From contig CAZQAF010000011.1 of NCBI GenBank assembly GCA_964591175.1, positions 3,787 to 67,786 of the forward strand: 64,000 nucleotides of DNA, written 5' to 3'. The notes below the pieces were generated by a model. The model had not been told where the DNA came from. It saw only the letters and a list, made by a program, of their open reading frames with translations, and ran no database searches. Origin of the DNA: UBA11574 sp964591175 (lineage in GTDB: Bacteria > Desulfobacterota > Desulfobacteria > Desulfobacterales > UBA11574). Positions within the stretch are counted from its first letter, which is position 1; every line of letters begins with the position of its first letter. A program made the position numbers and the translations under genes. Below are positions 8,481 to 18,400 of this stretch, piece by piece.

Positions 8481-8742
8481 GTTGGCTCCTCATATTAAGA
8501 ATGAGACGAAACGCATATTTTATAAGAGCGGCATCCTCAACTTATGCAATTCTTAAAATTTAATATAGCAGAAACAAATTAGAATTCAAGGAGATAAAAC
8601 AGCGGGTAGTAAAATCCGAAAAAAGTGATTGACAAGAATATCGGCATCCGTTGAAGATTGGAATTTAAGATGTATCCGCATGAGGCGGATAAATCTGTAA
8701 TTCGGTGCTAGGAATCTGTGATTTTAAAAAAGGAGGTTCAAG

Positions 8743-9267
8743 ATGTTGCTTGAATCCTATAAAATGGAAATTTTCAGGGCCGAGTGCAATCCGGGTTTTG
8801 AAGCGCTGCATTGTTTTGCCCATCTGGATCAGGATGTGGGAGAGGCGATCCCTTACCTCAATGCCGTTCTCGGCGGGTTTACGTATCAAAAAGACCCGCC
8901 CAGCGTCACCTTCAAAGCCCATGGCAAACTCATCACGGTTCATGGCAAAAAGATCGCCGTCAATGCACTTAAAGATGAAATCGAAGCCGCTAAAATCATC
9001 GAATGGCTGAAACGAGAGATCAATTCGGCCTGGAAAAATCGAGATAATATCGAACCCCTGTACGAAGCGGCTCCCCACCCCAAGGTCATTGAAATCCTCA
9101 AGCTGCTGCCGAAAACCAATTGCAAAGAATGCGGCCTGCCCACCTGCATGGTTTTTGCCGCCCTGGTGGCCGAAGGCGCAAAAGGACCTGAAAACTGCCC
9201 GCCCTTGTGCGATGCAGATAGAGAACGACTGACGGGTTATTTGGGGCAATTTCGCTTTGATTATTAA
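8743..9267 (+). CDS. 4Fe-4S (CFeSP/ACS-gamma-like) domain protein
   Basis: The 174-residue soluble protein has a novel N-terminal ~110 residues and a C-terminal 4Fe-4S domain of the type found at the start of the corrinoid iron-sulfur protein large subunit: LPKTNCKECGLPTC, then a Cys pair in ENCPPLC. The N-terminal part resembles small proteins that carry this domain in anaerobes and has no assigned activity. The start was chosen for the strong AAGGAGGTTCAAG site. It might serve in electron transfer or in Fe-S/corrinoid chemistry; nothing nearby settles this. Confidence 0.7.
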   Translation: MLLESYKMEIFRAECNPGFEALHCFAHLDQDVGEAIPYLNAVLGGFTYQKDPPSVTFKAHGKLITVHGKKIAVNALKDEIEAAKIIEWLKREINSAWKNRDNIEPLYEAAPHPKVIEILKLLPKTNCKECGLPTCMVFAALVAEGAKGPENCPPLCDADRERLTGYLGQFRFDY

Positions 9268-9287
9268 CGGCAATAGGATGAGGTGCG

Positions 9288-9316
9288 TTGACACAATTGA
9301 TACAATGTAGTATGAA
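9288..9316 (+). promoter_or_regulatory. Sigma-70-type promoter for the sensor operon
   Basis: A perfect TTGACA (9288-9293) and TATGAA (9311-9316) are separated by exactly 17 bases, about 68 bases before the lipoprotein start codon. It would transcribe the binding lipoprotein and the sigma-54 activator together. Confidence 0.6.
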
Positions 9317-9383
9317 CTAATTATCATATAGAATATAGACTACTAAATTTTCAATAAATTCAAAATTTTTAGAGAGATAAATT

Positions 9384-10358
9384 GTGAAGCTGCCATCCCG
9401 GGTTTCAAAAAAGCTACTATTTTTATATCTTGGGCTCTTTCTGATCATGCTCCTTGCTTCAGGGTGCAGCAGTGATACCGGTTATACGCCGGTGAATTTC
9501 TCCAACACCGTTAAAATAGAAAAATCCACATCCTTAAATGACAAATCTCACACGTTGAAAGTCGCCGTATCGGCGATGGTTTCTCCCAAGGAAACCTTTT
9601 CCACTTATCGCAATCTGCTTGGCTATATCGGCGAACATCTGAATTACAAGATTCAACTCGTTCAACGGAAGACATACGATGAAATTAACGAACTTTTTCT
9701 AAAACGACAGATCGATTTGGCATTTATTTGTTCAGGACCCTATGCCGTCGGTAAAGAAAAATATGGTTTCGAGGCATTGGCCGTCCCTGTTATCCGGAAC
9801 AAGCCTTCTTACCAGGCGTACCTCATTGTAAACAAAGACAGCGCCATCGAGAATCTTGAAGGGTTAAGGGGAGGCGTGTTTGCCATGACAGACCCGGCAT
9901 CGAATACCGGTGCCATGGTGCCGCTCTATTGGCTGGCGAAAATGGGCGAGAAACCGGATACTTTTTTTAAAAATGTTACATATACATACAGCCATGACAA
10001 TTCAATACTCGCCGTTGCTAAATCCTTGGTGGACGGCGCTGCCGTGGACGGCATGATCTGGGAGTATTATAACGCCCGAAATCCGATTTACACATCCCAA
10101 ACCCGCGTGATTAAAAAATCGATTCCTTTTGGAAGCCCGCCTTTCGTGGCATCCAAATACCTGGCCCCCGAAATCAAAGCAAAAGCCCGGGATCTGCTCC
10201 TTAACATGCACAAAGATCCAAAGGGCAGATCCATTTTAAAGGCGCTGATGATCGACCGTTTTATATCCCCGAAGGACACCTGGTACCAGCCCGTACGTGA
10301 AATGAAAAAACAACTGAATATCGTATACAGGGATTCGAATGTGGCCCAAAGATTTTAG
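9384..10358 (+). CDS. PhnD-like periplasmic binding lipoprotein (anion sensor component)
   Basis: The 324-residue protein has a lipoprotein signal (lipobox LASGC, Cys 28) and a PhnD/TtrS-type periplasmic binding fold. Recognisable parts are KVAVSAMVSPKETFSTY, the RKTYDEINELF segment, DLAFICSGPY, and the DPASNTGAMVPLYWL motif that lines the ligand pocket. No ABC permease or ATPase genes follow. The next gene, overlapping by 20 bases, is a membrane sigma-54 activator. I infer that it presents an anion to the sensor; TtrS tetrathionate kinases carry a related domain fused in one chain, so here the sensor would be split. GTG is used as the start. Phosphonate or phosphite transport is the alternative reading but lacks the partner genes. 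Confidence 0.75.
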   Translation: MKLPSRVSKKLLFLYLGLFLIMLLASGCSSDTGYTPVNFSNTVKIEKSTSLNDKSHTLKVAVSAMVSPKETFSTYRNLLGYIGEHLNYKIQLVQRKTYDEINELFLKRQIDLAFICSGPYAVGKEKYGFEALAVPVIRNKPSYQAYLIVNKDSAIENLEGLRGGVFAMTDPASNTGAMVPLYWLAKMGEKPDTFFKNVTYTYSHDNSILAVAKSLVDGAAVDGMIWEYYNARNPIYTSQTRVIKKSIPFGSPPFVASKYLAPEIKAKARDLLLNMHKDPKGRSILKALMIDRFISPKDTWYQPVREMKKQLNIVYRDSNVAQRF

Positions 10359-12546
10359 AAAACGGCTCATATTGACCATTGCCGTAATCGTCATGGTCAG
10401 CGGCCTGATTATTTCCCAAATCGTCATCCACCGATACAGCGCTACCTTATTCCAAATGGCGGCTGCCCAGGGCGAAAATATCGCACACAACCTTGCCTTG
10501 GATGCCGCCGACAAAATCCTCATCAATGACTTGGTTTCCCTCCAAAATCTCCTTGACGACCGGGTACGAAGCAATCCAAAGATCGCCTATCTGTTTGTTG
10601 TCAGGGATCACCGGGTACTTACCCATACATTTTCTAAAGGAATACCTGTTGAGCTGATAAATGCCAATGCCCCGGTTAACAGCCACCAGGGGCATTTGAA
10701 AAAAATTATTTCAAACACAAACGACCGGTATATGGATTTTGCCTGGCCCATTTTTGAGGGCAAAGCCGGTATATTGCGTCTCGGATTATCTGAAAAACCG
10801 TTTCGAAACCAGATCCGTCAACTCTGGATTCGAATGAGTGTCATTGCATTTGTGATTTTGATACTCGCGTTGGTTGTCGCACATCTTCTGGTCAAACATA
10901 TCACTCGGCCGCTGGTTCAACTCACCGAACAGGTTGAAAAAATCGATGAAGGTCATTTGAATGTGAACATCGAAAGCAACGACCATGACGAAATCGGCCG
11001 TCTGGGCGCATCTTTCAAACAGATGCTGACGCGTATCCAGAATTACACGCTGAGGCTCACAGAATATGCCAACCGCCTCGAAGAGAAAAATAGAGAACTG
11101 AATCTCGCCCACCGACAAACCCGGATTTCTTTCGAAATTGCCAAGGAAGTGGGCGCCTTGCCGAACTTAAAGGCGGTTTGCGAGTTTCTCGTTAAAAAGC
11201 TTCAAAATGTCGTCAAGTGCCAACATATGGTATTTGCGGTTTTCAGCAGCAAAAAGTCGGTTTTATTTGCCTATTCGGGAGACAATCTTACTACGGTAGA
11301 GGGAAACACGGTTGATACTTTGGCCATGGATCTGTCAAAGATCGAACAAATCGAATGTGTTGACAGCAATCAAATACATTTTGAGTTTAACGAACTGTCG
11401 TCGGCAAAAAAAACAATGGTGTATCCTATTCGACTCGAAAAGAGGCTGCTGGGAGCGATATATATCGGATGCCCCGAAGGCTGCGAATGCGCCGTCAATG
11501 AACTCGATATTATCGACTTGGTTCTGAGCCAATCCGGCGGAGCGATTTTGAGGGCAACCTTGTATGAGGATGAAATCGGCGATTTGAAACAAAAGGTCGA
11601 TCAAACCGGATTTTCCGGCATGATCGGTAAAGACCCCCAGATACAGGTCATATTTAAGCTAATTGAGGATGTCGCGCCATCGGATGCGACGGTATTGATC
11701 CAGGGCGAAAGCGGTACCGGAAAAGAAATGGTGGCCCATGCCATTCATCGCAACAGTTTTCGCAAAAACAAGCCTTTTGTGGTGATCAACTGTTCGGCAT
11801 ATCCGGCAACGCTTTTGGAGAGCGAACTTTTCGGGCATGAAAAAGGCGCATTTACCGGTGCGCTGAAAACCAAGCCCGGTCGTTTCGAACAGGCCGACGG
11901 TGGTACCGTTTTTTTGGATGAAATCGGCGAAATACCGCCTTCCGCCCAGATCAAACTGCTGCGGATATTGCAAAGCAGAAAGTTCGAGCGATTGGGCGGT
12001 CGGGAAACACTGTCCGTGGATGTCCGCATTCTGGCGGCGACAAATAAAAACCTGCTGCAGGAGGTCAAAGACGGCCGATTTCGTGAGGATCTTTTCTATC
12101 GTTTAAACGTCATTCCGATCCACCTGCCACCATTGAGGGATCGGCGAAACGATCTGCTGCTTCTTGTCCGGCATTTTCTGGATCGGTTTTCCAAAACACA
12201 AAACAAAACCGTAAAAGATTTTTCCACGGAAGTTATGCGAAGACTGATGGATTATTCATGGCCGGGAAATGTTCGGGAGCTGGAAAACACCATAGAACAT
12301 GCCGTGGTTCTGACCAAGGGCGAGCAAATCCAGGTTTCGGATTTGCCCTCCGATTTTTTACGAGCAAAAACACCCGCTTCGAACAAAACGGTCAGCCTTG
12401 AGGAATCCGAAAAGCAGCATCTCATTGAAGCTCTCGAAAAATGCCGTTGGAATAAAAAGAAAGCCGCCCAAATTTTAGGTATCGGCCGCAGCACCCTGTA
12501 CGTCAAACTCAAAAAATATCAATTAAAGCCGCCCACTTATCATTAA
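10339..12546 (+). CDS. Membrane sigma-54 activator with HAMP, GAF, AAA+ and Fis-type HTH
   Basis: A 735-residue one-protein sensor and transcription activator. The order is TM helix (about 9-31), an extracytoplasmic domain to about 150, a second TM helix (about 156-180), HAMP (about 180-235), coiled coil, GAF-like domain (about 265-400), AAA+ sigma-54 interaction domain with Walker A GESGTGKE (455-462) and the GAFTGA loop (503-508), and a Fis-type helix-turn-helix at 690-735. It has no kinase or receiver domain; signalling would pass directly from the membrane to DNA. It overlaps the binding lipoprotein gene and lies upstream of a consensus sigma-54 promoter that leads into ttrBCA-like genes, which are its most likely target. 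Confidence 0.9.
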   Translation: MWPKDFRKRLILTIAVIVMVSGLIISQIVIHRYSATLFQMAAAQGENIAHNLALDAADKILINDLVSLQNLLDDRVRSNPKIAYLFVVRDHRVLTHTFSKGIPVELINANAPVNSHQGHLKKIISNTNDRYMDFAWPIFEGKAGILRLGLSEKPFRNQIRQLWIRMSVIAFVILILALVVAHLLVKHITRPLVQLTEQVEKIDEGHLNVNIESNDHDEIGRLGASFKQMLTRIQNYTLRLTEYANRLEEKNRELNLAHRQTRISFEIAKEVGALPNLKAVCEFLVKKLQNVVKCQHMVFAVFSSKKSVLFAYSGDNLTTVEGNTVDTLAMDLSKIEQIECVDSNQIHFEFNELSSAKKTMVYPIRLEKRLLGAIYIGCPEGCECAVNELDIIDLVLSQSGGAILRATLYEDEIGDLKQKVDQTGFSGMIGKDPQIQVIFKLIEDVAPSDATVLIQGESGTGKEMVAHAIHRNSFRKNKPFVVINCSAYPATLLESELFGHEKGAFTGALKTKPGRFEQADGGTVFLDEIGEIPPSAQIKLLRILQSRKFERLGGRETLSVDVRILAATNKNLLQEVKDGRFREDLFYRLNVIPIHLPPLRDRRNDLLLLVRHFLDRFSKTQNKTVKDFSTEVMRRLMDYSWPGNVRELENTIEHAVVLTKGEQIQVSDLPSDFLRAKTPASNKTVSLEESEKQHLIEALEKCRWNKKKAAQILGIGRSTLYVKLKKYQLKPPTYH

Positions 12547-12576
12547 ATTTCATTAAACCCGATCCATAACCGTTAT

Positions 12577-12623
12577 GTCCAGATAATGTTCAGGCCAATA
12601 AAAAATGTGTCTATAATCTGGAC
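12577..12623. promoter_or_regulatory. Inverted repeat, candidate activator-binding site
   Basis: The 8-base arms GTCCAGAT (12577-12584) and ATCTGGAC (12616-12623) are perfect complements 31 bases apart, about 250-300 bases upstream of the sigma-54 promoter. That is a usual distance for an enhancer-type activator site. It might instead be a weak transcript end for the activator gene. Confidence 0.35.
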
Positions 12624-12800
12624 ACCCATAATGTCTCGTTATTTCATGATATATTCTCAAATCCAAAATAATACGTCCTGAGATCTTACACACTGTACAA
12701 ATCGGTATCGGTTCTATTTTTTGTATCGATTTTCGTTGTTATTCACATCTTAGACACTCACCTCGTTTTTAGTAACCAAATTCTCCTTTTAATTTCATAT

Positions 12801-12836
12801 AGATAATACCACCATACTTTTTGTATGGCAGTATCT
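12801..12836. promoter_or_regulatory. Imperfect palindrome upstream of the sigma-54 promoter
   Basis: Arms containing CCATAC and GTATGG flank a five-T centre. Outer matches (AGATA...TATCT) extend it to about 36 bases. It ends about 40 bases before the -24 element, so it is a second candidate enhancer site or an architectural-protein site. Confidence 0.4.
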
Positions 12837-12876
12837 TAGAAACCCTCAAAAGGTCGACGTCCACTTCAAATATCCA

Positions 12877-12892
12877 TGGCACAGGTCTTGCT
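12877..12892 (+). promoter_or_regulatory. Consensus sigma-54 (-24/-12) promoter
   Basis: TGGCAC, five bases, then TTGCT: the GG (12878-12879) and GC (12890-12891) doublets are separated by the canonical 10 bases. It lies about 70 bases before the receiver-domain gene and 500 before ttrB. The only sigma-54 activator in the window is the gene just upstream. The remaining 12547-12959 gap holds the two inverted repeats listed separately. Confidence 0.85.
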
Positions 12893-12959
12893 CTGTACTT
12901 GCTCTGTATTTGATCGTTAGAAACCTTGATTCCGGAAAACCTCTAAAAAAAAATCAGGA

Positions 12960-13328
12960 ATGAAAAAAAAAATTCTCGTGATGAACGCCGATGAAAAAGA
13001 AAGCGGTGACCTATGCACCCTTCTGAATGAACGGCAGTATCTTGCCACCCCAACCTATTCATTGCCGGAAATGATCACGTTCATTCAGAATATCCAATGC
13101 ATGGTTGTGATTATGGATCTTGATACGGTTCCCATTGATAACCGGACCATTCGGGAATTGACCCTAAAATACCCGGAGGTCTACTTTTTATGTCTATCCA
13201 AAGACCGATTTCACCCCCACCTAAAAGAAGCTCTGTGCTACCACATTTATGCATGTATCAATAAACCGGTCGATCCGGATGAATTATTTTTCTGGCTGAA
13301 AAGTATACGCGAAGAGAAGGGCGTATGA
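12960..13328 (+). CDS. Single-domain response-regulator-like (receiver) protein
   Basis: The protein has 122 residues and a CheY-like fold with no output domain. The phospho-acceptor candidate is in VVIMDLDTV (about residues 56-64), and the conserved Lys lies in INKPVDPDELF near the C terminus. The acidic pair at the start (NADEKES) is only partly conserved. No kinase is encoded nearby; it is the first gene behind the sigma-54 promoter and about 65 bases ahead of ttrB. It may relay or buffer a phosphosignal to the same system, or be a degenerate non-phosphorylated receiver. The function is not known. Confidence 0.65.
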   Translation: MKKKILVMNADEKESGDLCTLLNERQYLATPTYSLPEMITFIQNIQCMVVIMDLDTVPIDNRTIRELTLKYPEVYFLCLSKDRFHPHLKEALCYHIYACINKPVDPDELFFWLKSIREEKGV

Positions 13329-13394
13329 AACAACCTTTTAAAATAACTTTCAATAATTTCATACCACAAAAACCTTAATGAAGGAGGTATTTAA

Positions 13395-14321
13395 ATGGAA
13401 AAGAGTACGCCATCCAGCCGGAGCCCGAATTCGAAGAATGAAGGCGGTCTCGCTTCTGAGCTTAAAAGCGTGAACCTAAAGCGGAGAACGTTTCTAAAAA
13501 ATTCCCTGATGGCCGCCGGAAGTCTGGGTGCATTGAACTGTTTCTTGGAAAGAGATGCCCTGGCAGACGATGAACAAAAGGCTGCGCCATTGCAGTTTCC
13601 AAAAAATTTTTCCGACGGAAGTTCACTGGAACGCATGCGGGTGGAGCTATTACAAGCCCTGAAAAAACCGGTCTCCGAGCGCAAATGGGTCATGGTGATC
13701 GACCAGAAAAAATGTGTGGGTTGTGATTCATGCACGGTATCCTGCAATTCGGAGAATAATTTACCGCCGGGTGTGGTCTACCGTCCGGTTCCGAAACAAG
13801 AGGCCGGTACATTTCCGAATATGGCCTGGATATTCACCCCCAAGCCCTGTATGCACTGTGACCAACCGCCCTGTGTACCGGTTTGTCCGGTTAAAGCCAC
13901 CTGGAAGCGCGAAGACGGCATCGTGGTCATCGATTACGATATCTGTATCGGATGCCGAAATTGTCTGGCATCCTGCCCGTATAACGCGCGAACCGCCGAT
14001 TTCGGTGATTTCTTCGGCAGGGGAACCCCGGAGATCATGAGTTATGAAACCCGCCCCAACTATGAATACAGCAAAGACTGGGTCAGAAAACCGGGTACCG
14101 AAAAATCTCCTATCGGAAATGCCCGAAAATGCACCTTCTGTTTGCACCGAATACGCGTCGGCATGCTGCCGGCCTGTGTGACCACATGCCTGGGAGGTGC
14201 GACGTATTTTGGCGATTACAACAGCAAGCACAGTCTGGTCCATGAACTCATCGGATCTGCCCGGGTCAAACGGTTAAAAGAAGAGCTGGGTACCCAACCT
14301 TCCGTATATTATTTGGTATAA
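13395..14321 (+). CDS. ttrB: Tat-exported four-cluster ferredoxin subunit, TtrB-like
   Basis: This is the electron-transfer subunit of a periplasmic molybdoenzyme complex. The 308-residue protein has a twin-arginine signal (KRRTFLKNS, about 29-37) followed by four cysteine groups that would hold four 4Fe-4S clusters: CVGCDSCTVSC, CMHCDQPPCVPVCP, CIGCRNCLASCP, and CTFCLHR with the later ACVTTC. The B-C-A gene order matches Salmonella ttrBCA. The ribosome site is AAGGAGG. It would pass electrons from the NrfD-like membrane subunit to the catalytic subunit. Psr/Phs/Nrf-type B subunits are the alternative, but the size and order of the partners favour Ttr. Confidence 0.72.
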   Translation: MEKSTPSSRSPNSKNEGGLASELKSVNLKRRTFLKNSLMAAGSLGALNCFLERDALADDEQKAAPLQFPKNFSDGSSLERMRVELLQALKKPVSERKWVMVIDQKKCVGCDSCTVSCNSENNLPPGVVYRPVPKQEAGTFPNMAWIFTPKPCMHCDQPPCVPVCPVKATWKREDGIVVIDYDICIGCRNCLASCPYNARTADFGDFFGRGTPEIMSYETRPNYEYSKDWVRKPGTEKSPIGNARKCTFCLHRIRVGMLPACVTTCLGGATYFGDYNSKHSLVHELIGSARVKRLKEELGTQPSVYYLV

Positions 14322-14337
14322 AAAAGGAGAATAAACG

Positions 14338-15486
14338 ATGAATAAACCACAAAAAACCATATTGTTTATTATCTGGCTGGTTCTGTTGGTTTGGGGACTG
14401 ATCGGGGTTTTCCAGCGTATGTCGTCAGGTGAACTCGCCATGAATTATGGGAGCTACATCCCCTGGGGATTATGGGTGGCCGGAAAAGTGTATTTTGTCG
14501 GTCTTGCCGTTGGGGCATCCTTTATTGCATGGTTAATTTACGCTTTCAACATTCGAGCCCTTAAACCGTTGACGCGAATATCCCTGCTGATATCCATCGC
14601 CACCATCATCGCCGGCCTTATCGTCATCTCTTTTGATCTGGGCCACATGTGGCGCTTGTATGAAGTTTATACAAGACCCAATTTTTCTTCCCTCCTGGCG
14701 ATCGCCTCCTGGTTAACCCTGGCGTATTTGATTTACCTGGTGATCGTATTGGGAATCGATCTTAAATCCGGACGACAAACAGGAAATGTACCCCGTGTTT
14801 GGGGCTGGGTCGGCATCTTTTTCGCCATCGCTTTTTCCGGTGCCAATGGTGCGGAATTCGCCACCATGGTTTCCAGCCCTTACTGGCATTCGTCCATAGG
14901 ACCGATTTTGTCCATTGCCGGGGCCTTGCTTTCCGGAATTGCACTGGTGCTGGCTGTCAGCGCTTTGTCCGCAACCGACGACGGTATTGATGAGCAAATT
15001 ATTAAAATATTAAGCCGGGCAGTCATCGGCCTTATTCTTTTCGTACTGGTATTGGAATGGTCCGAATATTCGGTTGCCATGTGGTATGGCCGAGGGGGCG
15101 ATTATATTTCCATATCCTCCATCCTTTTCGGTCACTACTGGTATGTGTTCTGGATTGTCCATCTGGCTATCGGATCCATCTTACCTTTGTTTCTTCTGTT
15201 GTGGCAACCCGCCAAACGCCTGGTCGCCGGTTTTTCCGGAGCCCTGGTGGCGATAACCTATATGGCGGTTCGCTTGAACCATGTCATTCCGGGTCAGATC
15301 ACGCCGGCCATGAAAGGTTTGCAAGAGGCCTATACGGACAAGTGGCTGACGTTTAAATATTTCCCATCTCCCACCGAATGGGCGGTTTTTGCTTTTTCCG
15401 TAGCCGTCTGTATCGCCCTGTTTTGGCTGGGCAGCCGCATTATACCCGTTGGTTCACTCAAATCCGTTGACGAGGGAGGACGATAA
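14338..15486 (+). CDS. ttrC: NrfD/PsrC-family quinol-oxidising membrane subunit, TtrC-like
   Basis: This 382-residue polytopic protein has about nine or ten hydrophobic helices and typical NrfD features such as YGSYIPWGLWVAGKVYF near the N terminus and FDLGHMWRLYEVYTRPNFSS in the second helix pair. It would anchor the Fe-S and molybdenum subunits on the periplasmic face and oxidise menaquinol. It starts 16 bases after ttrB, with an AAAAGGAG site, and is followed after 2 bases by the catalytic gene. The family is certain; the Ttr label comes from gene order and the partner subunits. Confidence 0.72.
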   Translation: MNKPQKTILFIIWLVLLVWGLIGVFQRMSSGELAMNYGSYIPWGLWVAGKVYFVGLAVGASFIAWLIYAFNIRALKPLTRISLLISIATIIAGLIVISFDLGHMWRLYEVYTRPNFSSLLAIASWLTLAYLIYLVIVLGIDLKSGRQTGNVPRVWGWVGIFFAIAFSGANGAEFATMVSSPYWHSSIGPILSIAGALLSGIALVLAVSALSATDDGIDEQIIKILSRAVIGLILFVLVLEWSEYSVAMWYGRGGDYISISSILFGHYWYVFWIVHLAIGSILPLFLLLWQPAKRLVAGFSGALVAITYMAVRLNHVIPGQITPAMKGLQEAYTDKWLTFKYFPSPTEWAVFAFSVAVCIALFWLGSRIIPVGSLKSVDEGGR

Positions 15487-15488
15487 CC

Positions 15489-18400
15489 ATGAACAAGGAG
15501 ACGAATACACCAATGACCCAAAAGACTCAAATCGAAAAAGAAACATGTCTTTCCCGGCGTAATTTTATAAAATCCACGGCCTTTGTGGGCGGCTCCGCCG
15601 CTTTGGGGCTTCAAGCCGCGAAAACAATCGGCGGTTTGTTTGGCAAAGAGGCTTTGGCCGCCACACAGCAGGCAGCGCCGTATATACTCTCCGAGCCTCA
15701 AAACCTAATTTACAGTACTTGCCTGCAGTGTCATGTGGCCTGCCCGAACAAAGCAAAGATCTGGGACGGCACCTTGGCCAAGCTGAGCGGAAATCCTTAC
15801 AGCCCGCAAAATTTTCTTCCCCACATTCCGTTTGATACCAAACCCGAAGAAGCGGCGACGATAGACGGTAAGCTTTGTGCCAAGGGCCAGACCGCCATCC
15901 AGACTTACTATGATCCCTATCGTGTGCGAAAAGTACTCAAACGCGCCGGCGAACGGGGATCCGACAAATGGAAAGCGATTCCCTTCGAACAATTCATCGA
16001 TGAAGTCACCAAAGGCGGAAAGCTGTTTTCGGATATCGGCGACGACAGTCACTATCCCGGGTTTGAAGAAGTCATTGCCCTTCGGGACCCGAAGCTCTCC
16101 TCGGCCATGGCAAAGGATGCCGAAAGTTGCGGTAAGGGCAAAATGACTGTGGCCGAGTTCAAAGCAAAATATCGGGATCATCTGGACAAACTGATCGATC
16201 CGGATCATCCGGATCTGGGGCCCAAAAACAACGCGTTTGCGTTCATGGCCGGCCGTATCGAGCATGGCCGCAAGGAATTGATGAAACGGTTTACCGGTAA
16301 GACGCTGGGCTCAAAAAATGCCTATGAACACACCACCATTTGCGAACAATCCCACCATATCGCCTATAAGAAAATGACCGCTCACAAAACCGAACATATG
16401 AAACCGGATTTGATGAACTGCGAATTTGTATTGTTCTGGGGAACCGGTGCATTTACGGCCAATTTCGGTCTCACATCCATGGCGGAAAAAGCGACAACCG
16501 GTCAGGTGAGCCGAGGGATGAAAACGGCAGTGGTCGACCCGCGCCTGTCCCATGATGCCGGAAAAGCCGACTGGTGGCTGCCGGTGCAGCCCGAAAAAAA
16601 CGGTACCCTGGCCATGGCCATGATTCGCTGGATCCTGGAAAATAACCGGTATGATCAACGCTATTTGGAAAACGCCAACAAAGCCGCCGCCAAAGCTCAC
16701 AACGAGCCCACCTGGAGCAATGCCACCCATCTGGTCAAAATCGTGGACGGCCATCCTCTGGAACTGCTTCGGGCGTCTGAAGTCGGTGTCGGCGCTGAAA
16801 ACCAGTATGTGGCATCCAAAAACGGACGGTTTGTTGCTGTGGACCCTGAAGATGAAAAACATCCCGTCGAGGGTGATTTGTTCGTAAAAACCCAAGTGAA
16901 CGGGATCCCGATTAAAAGTGCCTTTCAACTCCTGGCTGAAGAAGCTTTTGCAAAACCGTTACAAACCTATGCCGATGAATGCGGTGTGGAACTGAAAACC
17001 ATCGTTGACGTCGCCCGTGAATTGACCTCCCATGGCAAACGGGCAGCTGTGGATATGTACCGAGGTCCGGTGCAGCAAACCGACGGTTATTATTCGGGAT
17101 GTCTGGTCATCACTTTGAACGTATTGATCGGAAATGCAGATTACAAAGGCGGACTCATCAAAGGCGGCGGCCACTGGCATGAAGGCGGCGGAAAGCCGGG
17201 AAATGTCTATAACCTTGGGAAGCTGCATCCGGGCGCTCTGAAGGCTTTCGGTCCCAAGATGACCCGGGAACAAAGCCGTTACGAAGATTCTACGCTCTTC
17301 AGGGGGAAAGGTTACCCGGCCCAGCGCCCGTGGTATCCGTTCACAGGCAATGTCTACCAGGAGGTCATTCCTTCTTTTGCCTCAGGCTATCCTTATCCGG
17401 GGAAAATCCTGTTAACTCACATGGGGACCCCGGCATTTGCCATACCGGGTGGCAACCAGCACATCATAGATATGCTCAAAAATCAAAAGCAGGTGCCCTT
17501 ATATATTGCATCGGATATCGTCATCGGAGAAACATCCATGTATGCAGATTATATTTTGCCTGACCTGACATTTTTGGAGCGATGGGGCATGCCGCATCCC
17601 TCGCCGGATAATGCCACCAAAATCAGCAAAATCCGTCAGCCGGTGGGAAAGCCGTTGACCGAAGAAGTAACGGTTGGGGGTGAAAAGATGCCCATTTGCC
17701 TAGAGACCTTTATGATTGCCATAACCAAAAAGTTAAATTTATCCGGCTTTGGCAAGAACGCTTTCGGATCGGGTATGGATTTTACAAAGGCCGAAGACTG
17801 GTATCTCAAACAAGCCGCCAACATTGCCTTTGGCGATAAGGAGGGCGAAGCAGTGCCGGATGCCGACGATGCCGAGATGGAGATCTTCCGTAAGGCCAGA
17901 AGACACCTGCCGCCGTCGGTCTTTGATGAAGCCCGCTGGAAAAAAGCCCTTGGATCTGAAACACAGTGGCGGAAAACGATTTATGTGCTTAACCGGGGCG
18001 GTCGCTTTGCGCCATACGGAAGCAACTACAATGGCATGTACATGAAATCTCAACTCGGCACTATGTTTTACCTGTTCGTTGAACAAGTGGCCAAACAAAA
18101 GAACAGTATCAGCGGGAAATATTTCAGCGGCGTGCCGATCATCGGCGGTGAATTTGATGCTGCAGGAAAACCCCTGGTTCGGTCCAAAGCTTATCCATTT
18201 AGGATTATCACTTACAAGGAACCTTATGGTGGTCAGTCCCGTACCATTTCAAACTACTGGGGCAACATTAACCTGCAGCCGGCCAATAAAATTCTGATAC
18301 ATCCATCAGATGCACGCAAACTGAGAATTAAGCAAAACCAAAAAGTCAGGCTGGTCTCCGCAGACAATCCAGAGGGCCGGCTGGAACTTAGAGACGGTGG

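Noticed and set aside
8670..8692. Short hairpin TATCCGC...GCGGATA before the 4Fe-4S gene
   Set aside because: No T-run and no alternative pairing; too weak to call a regulator.
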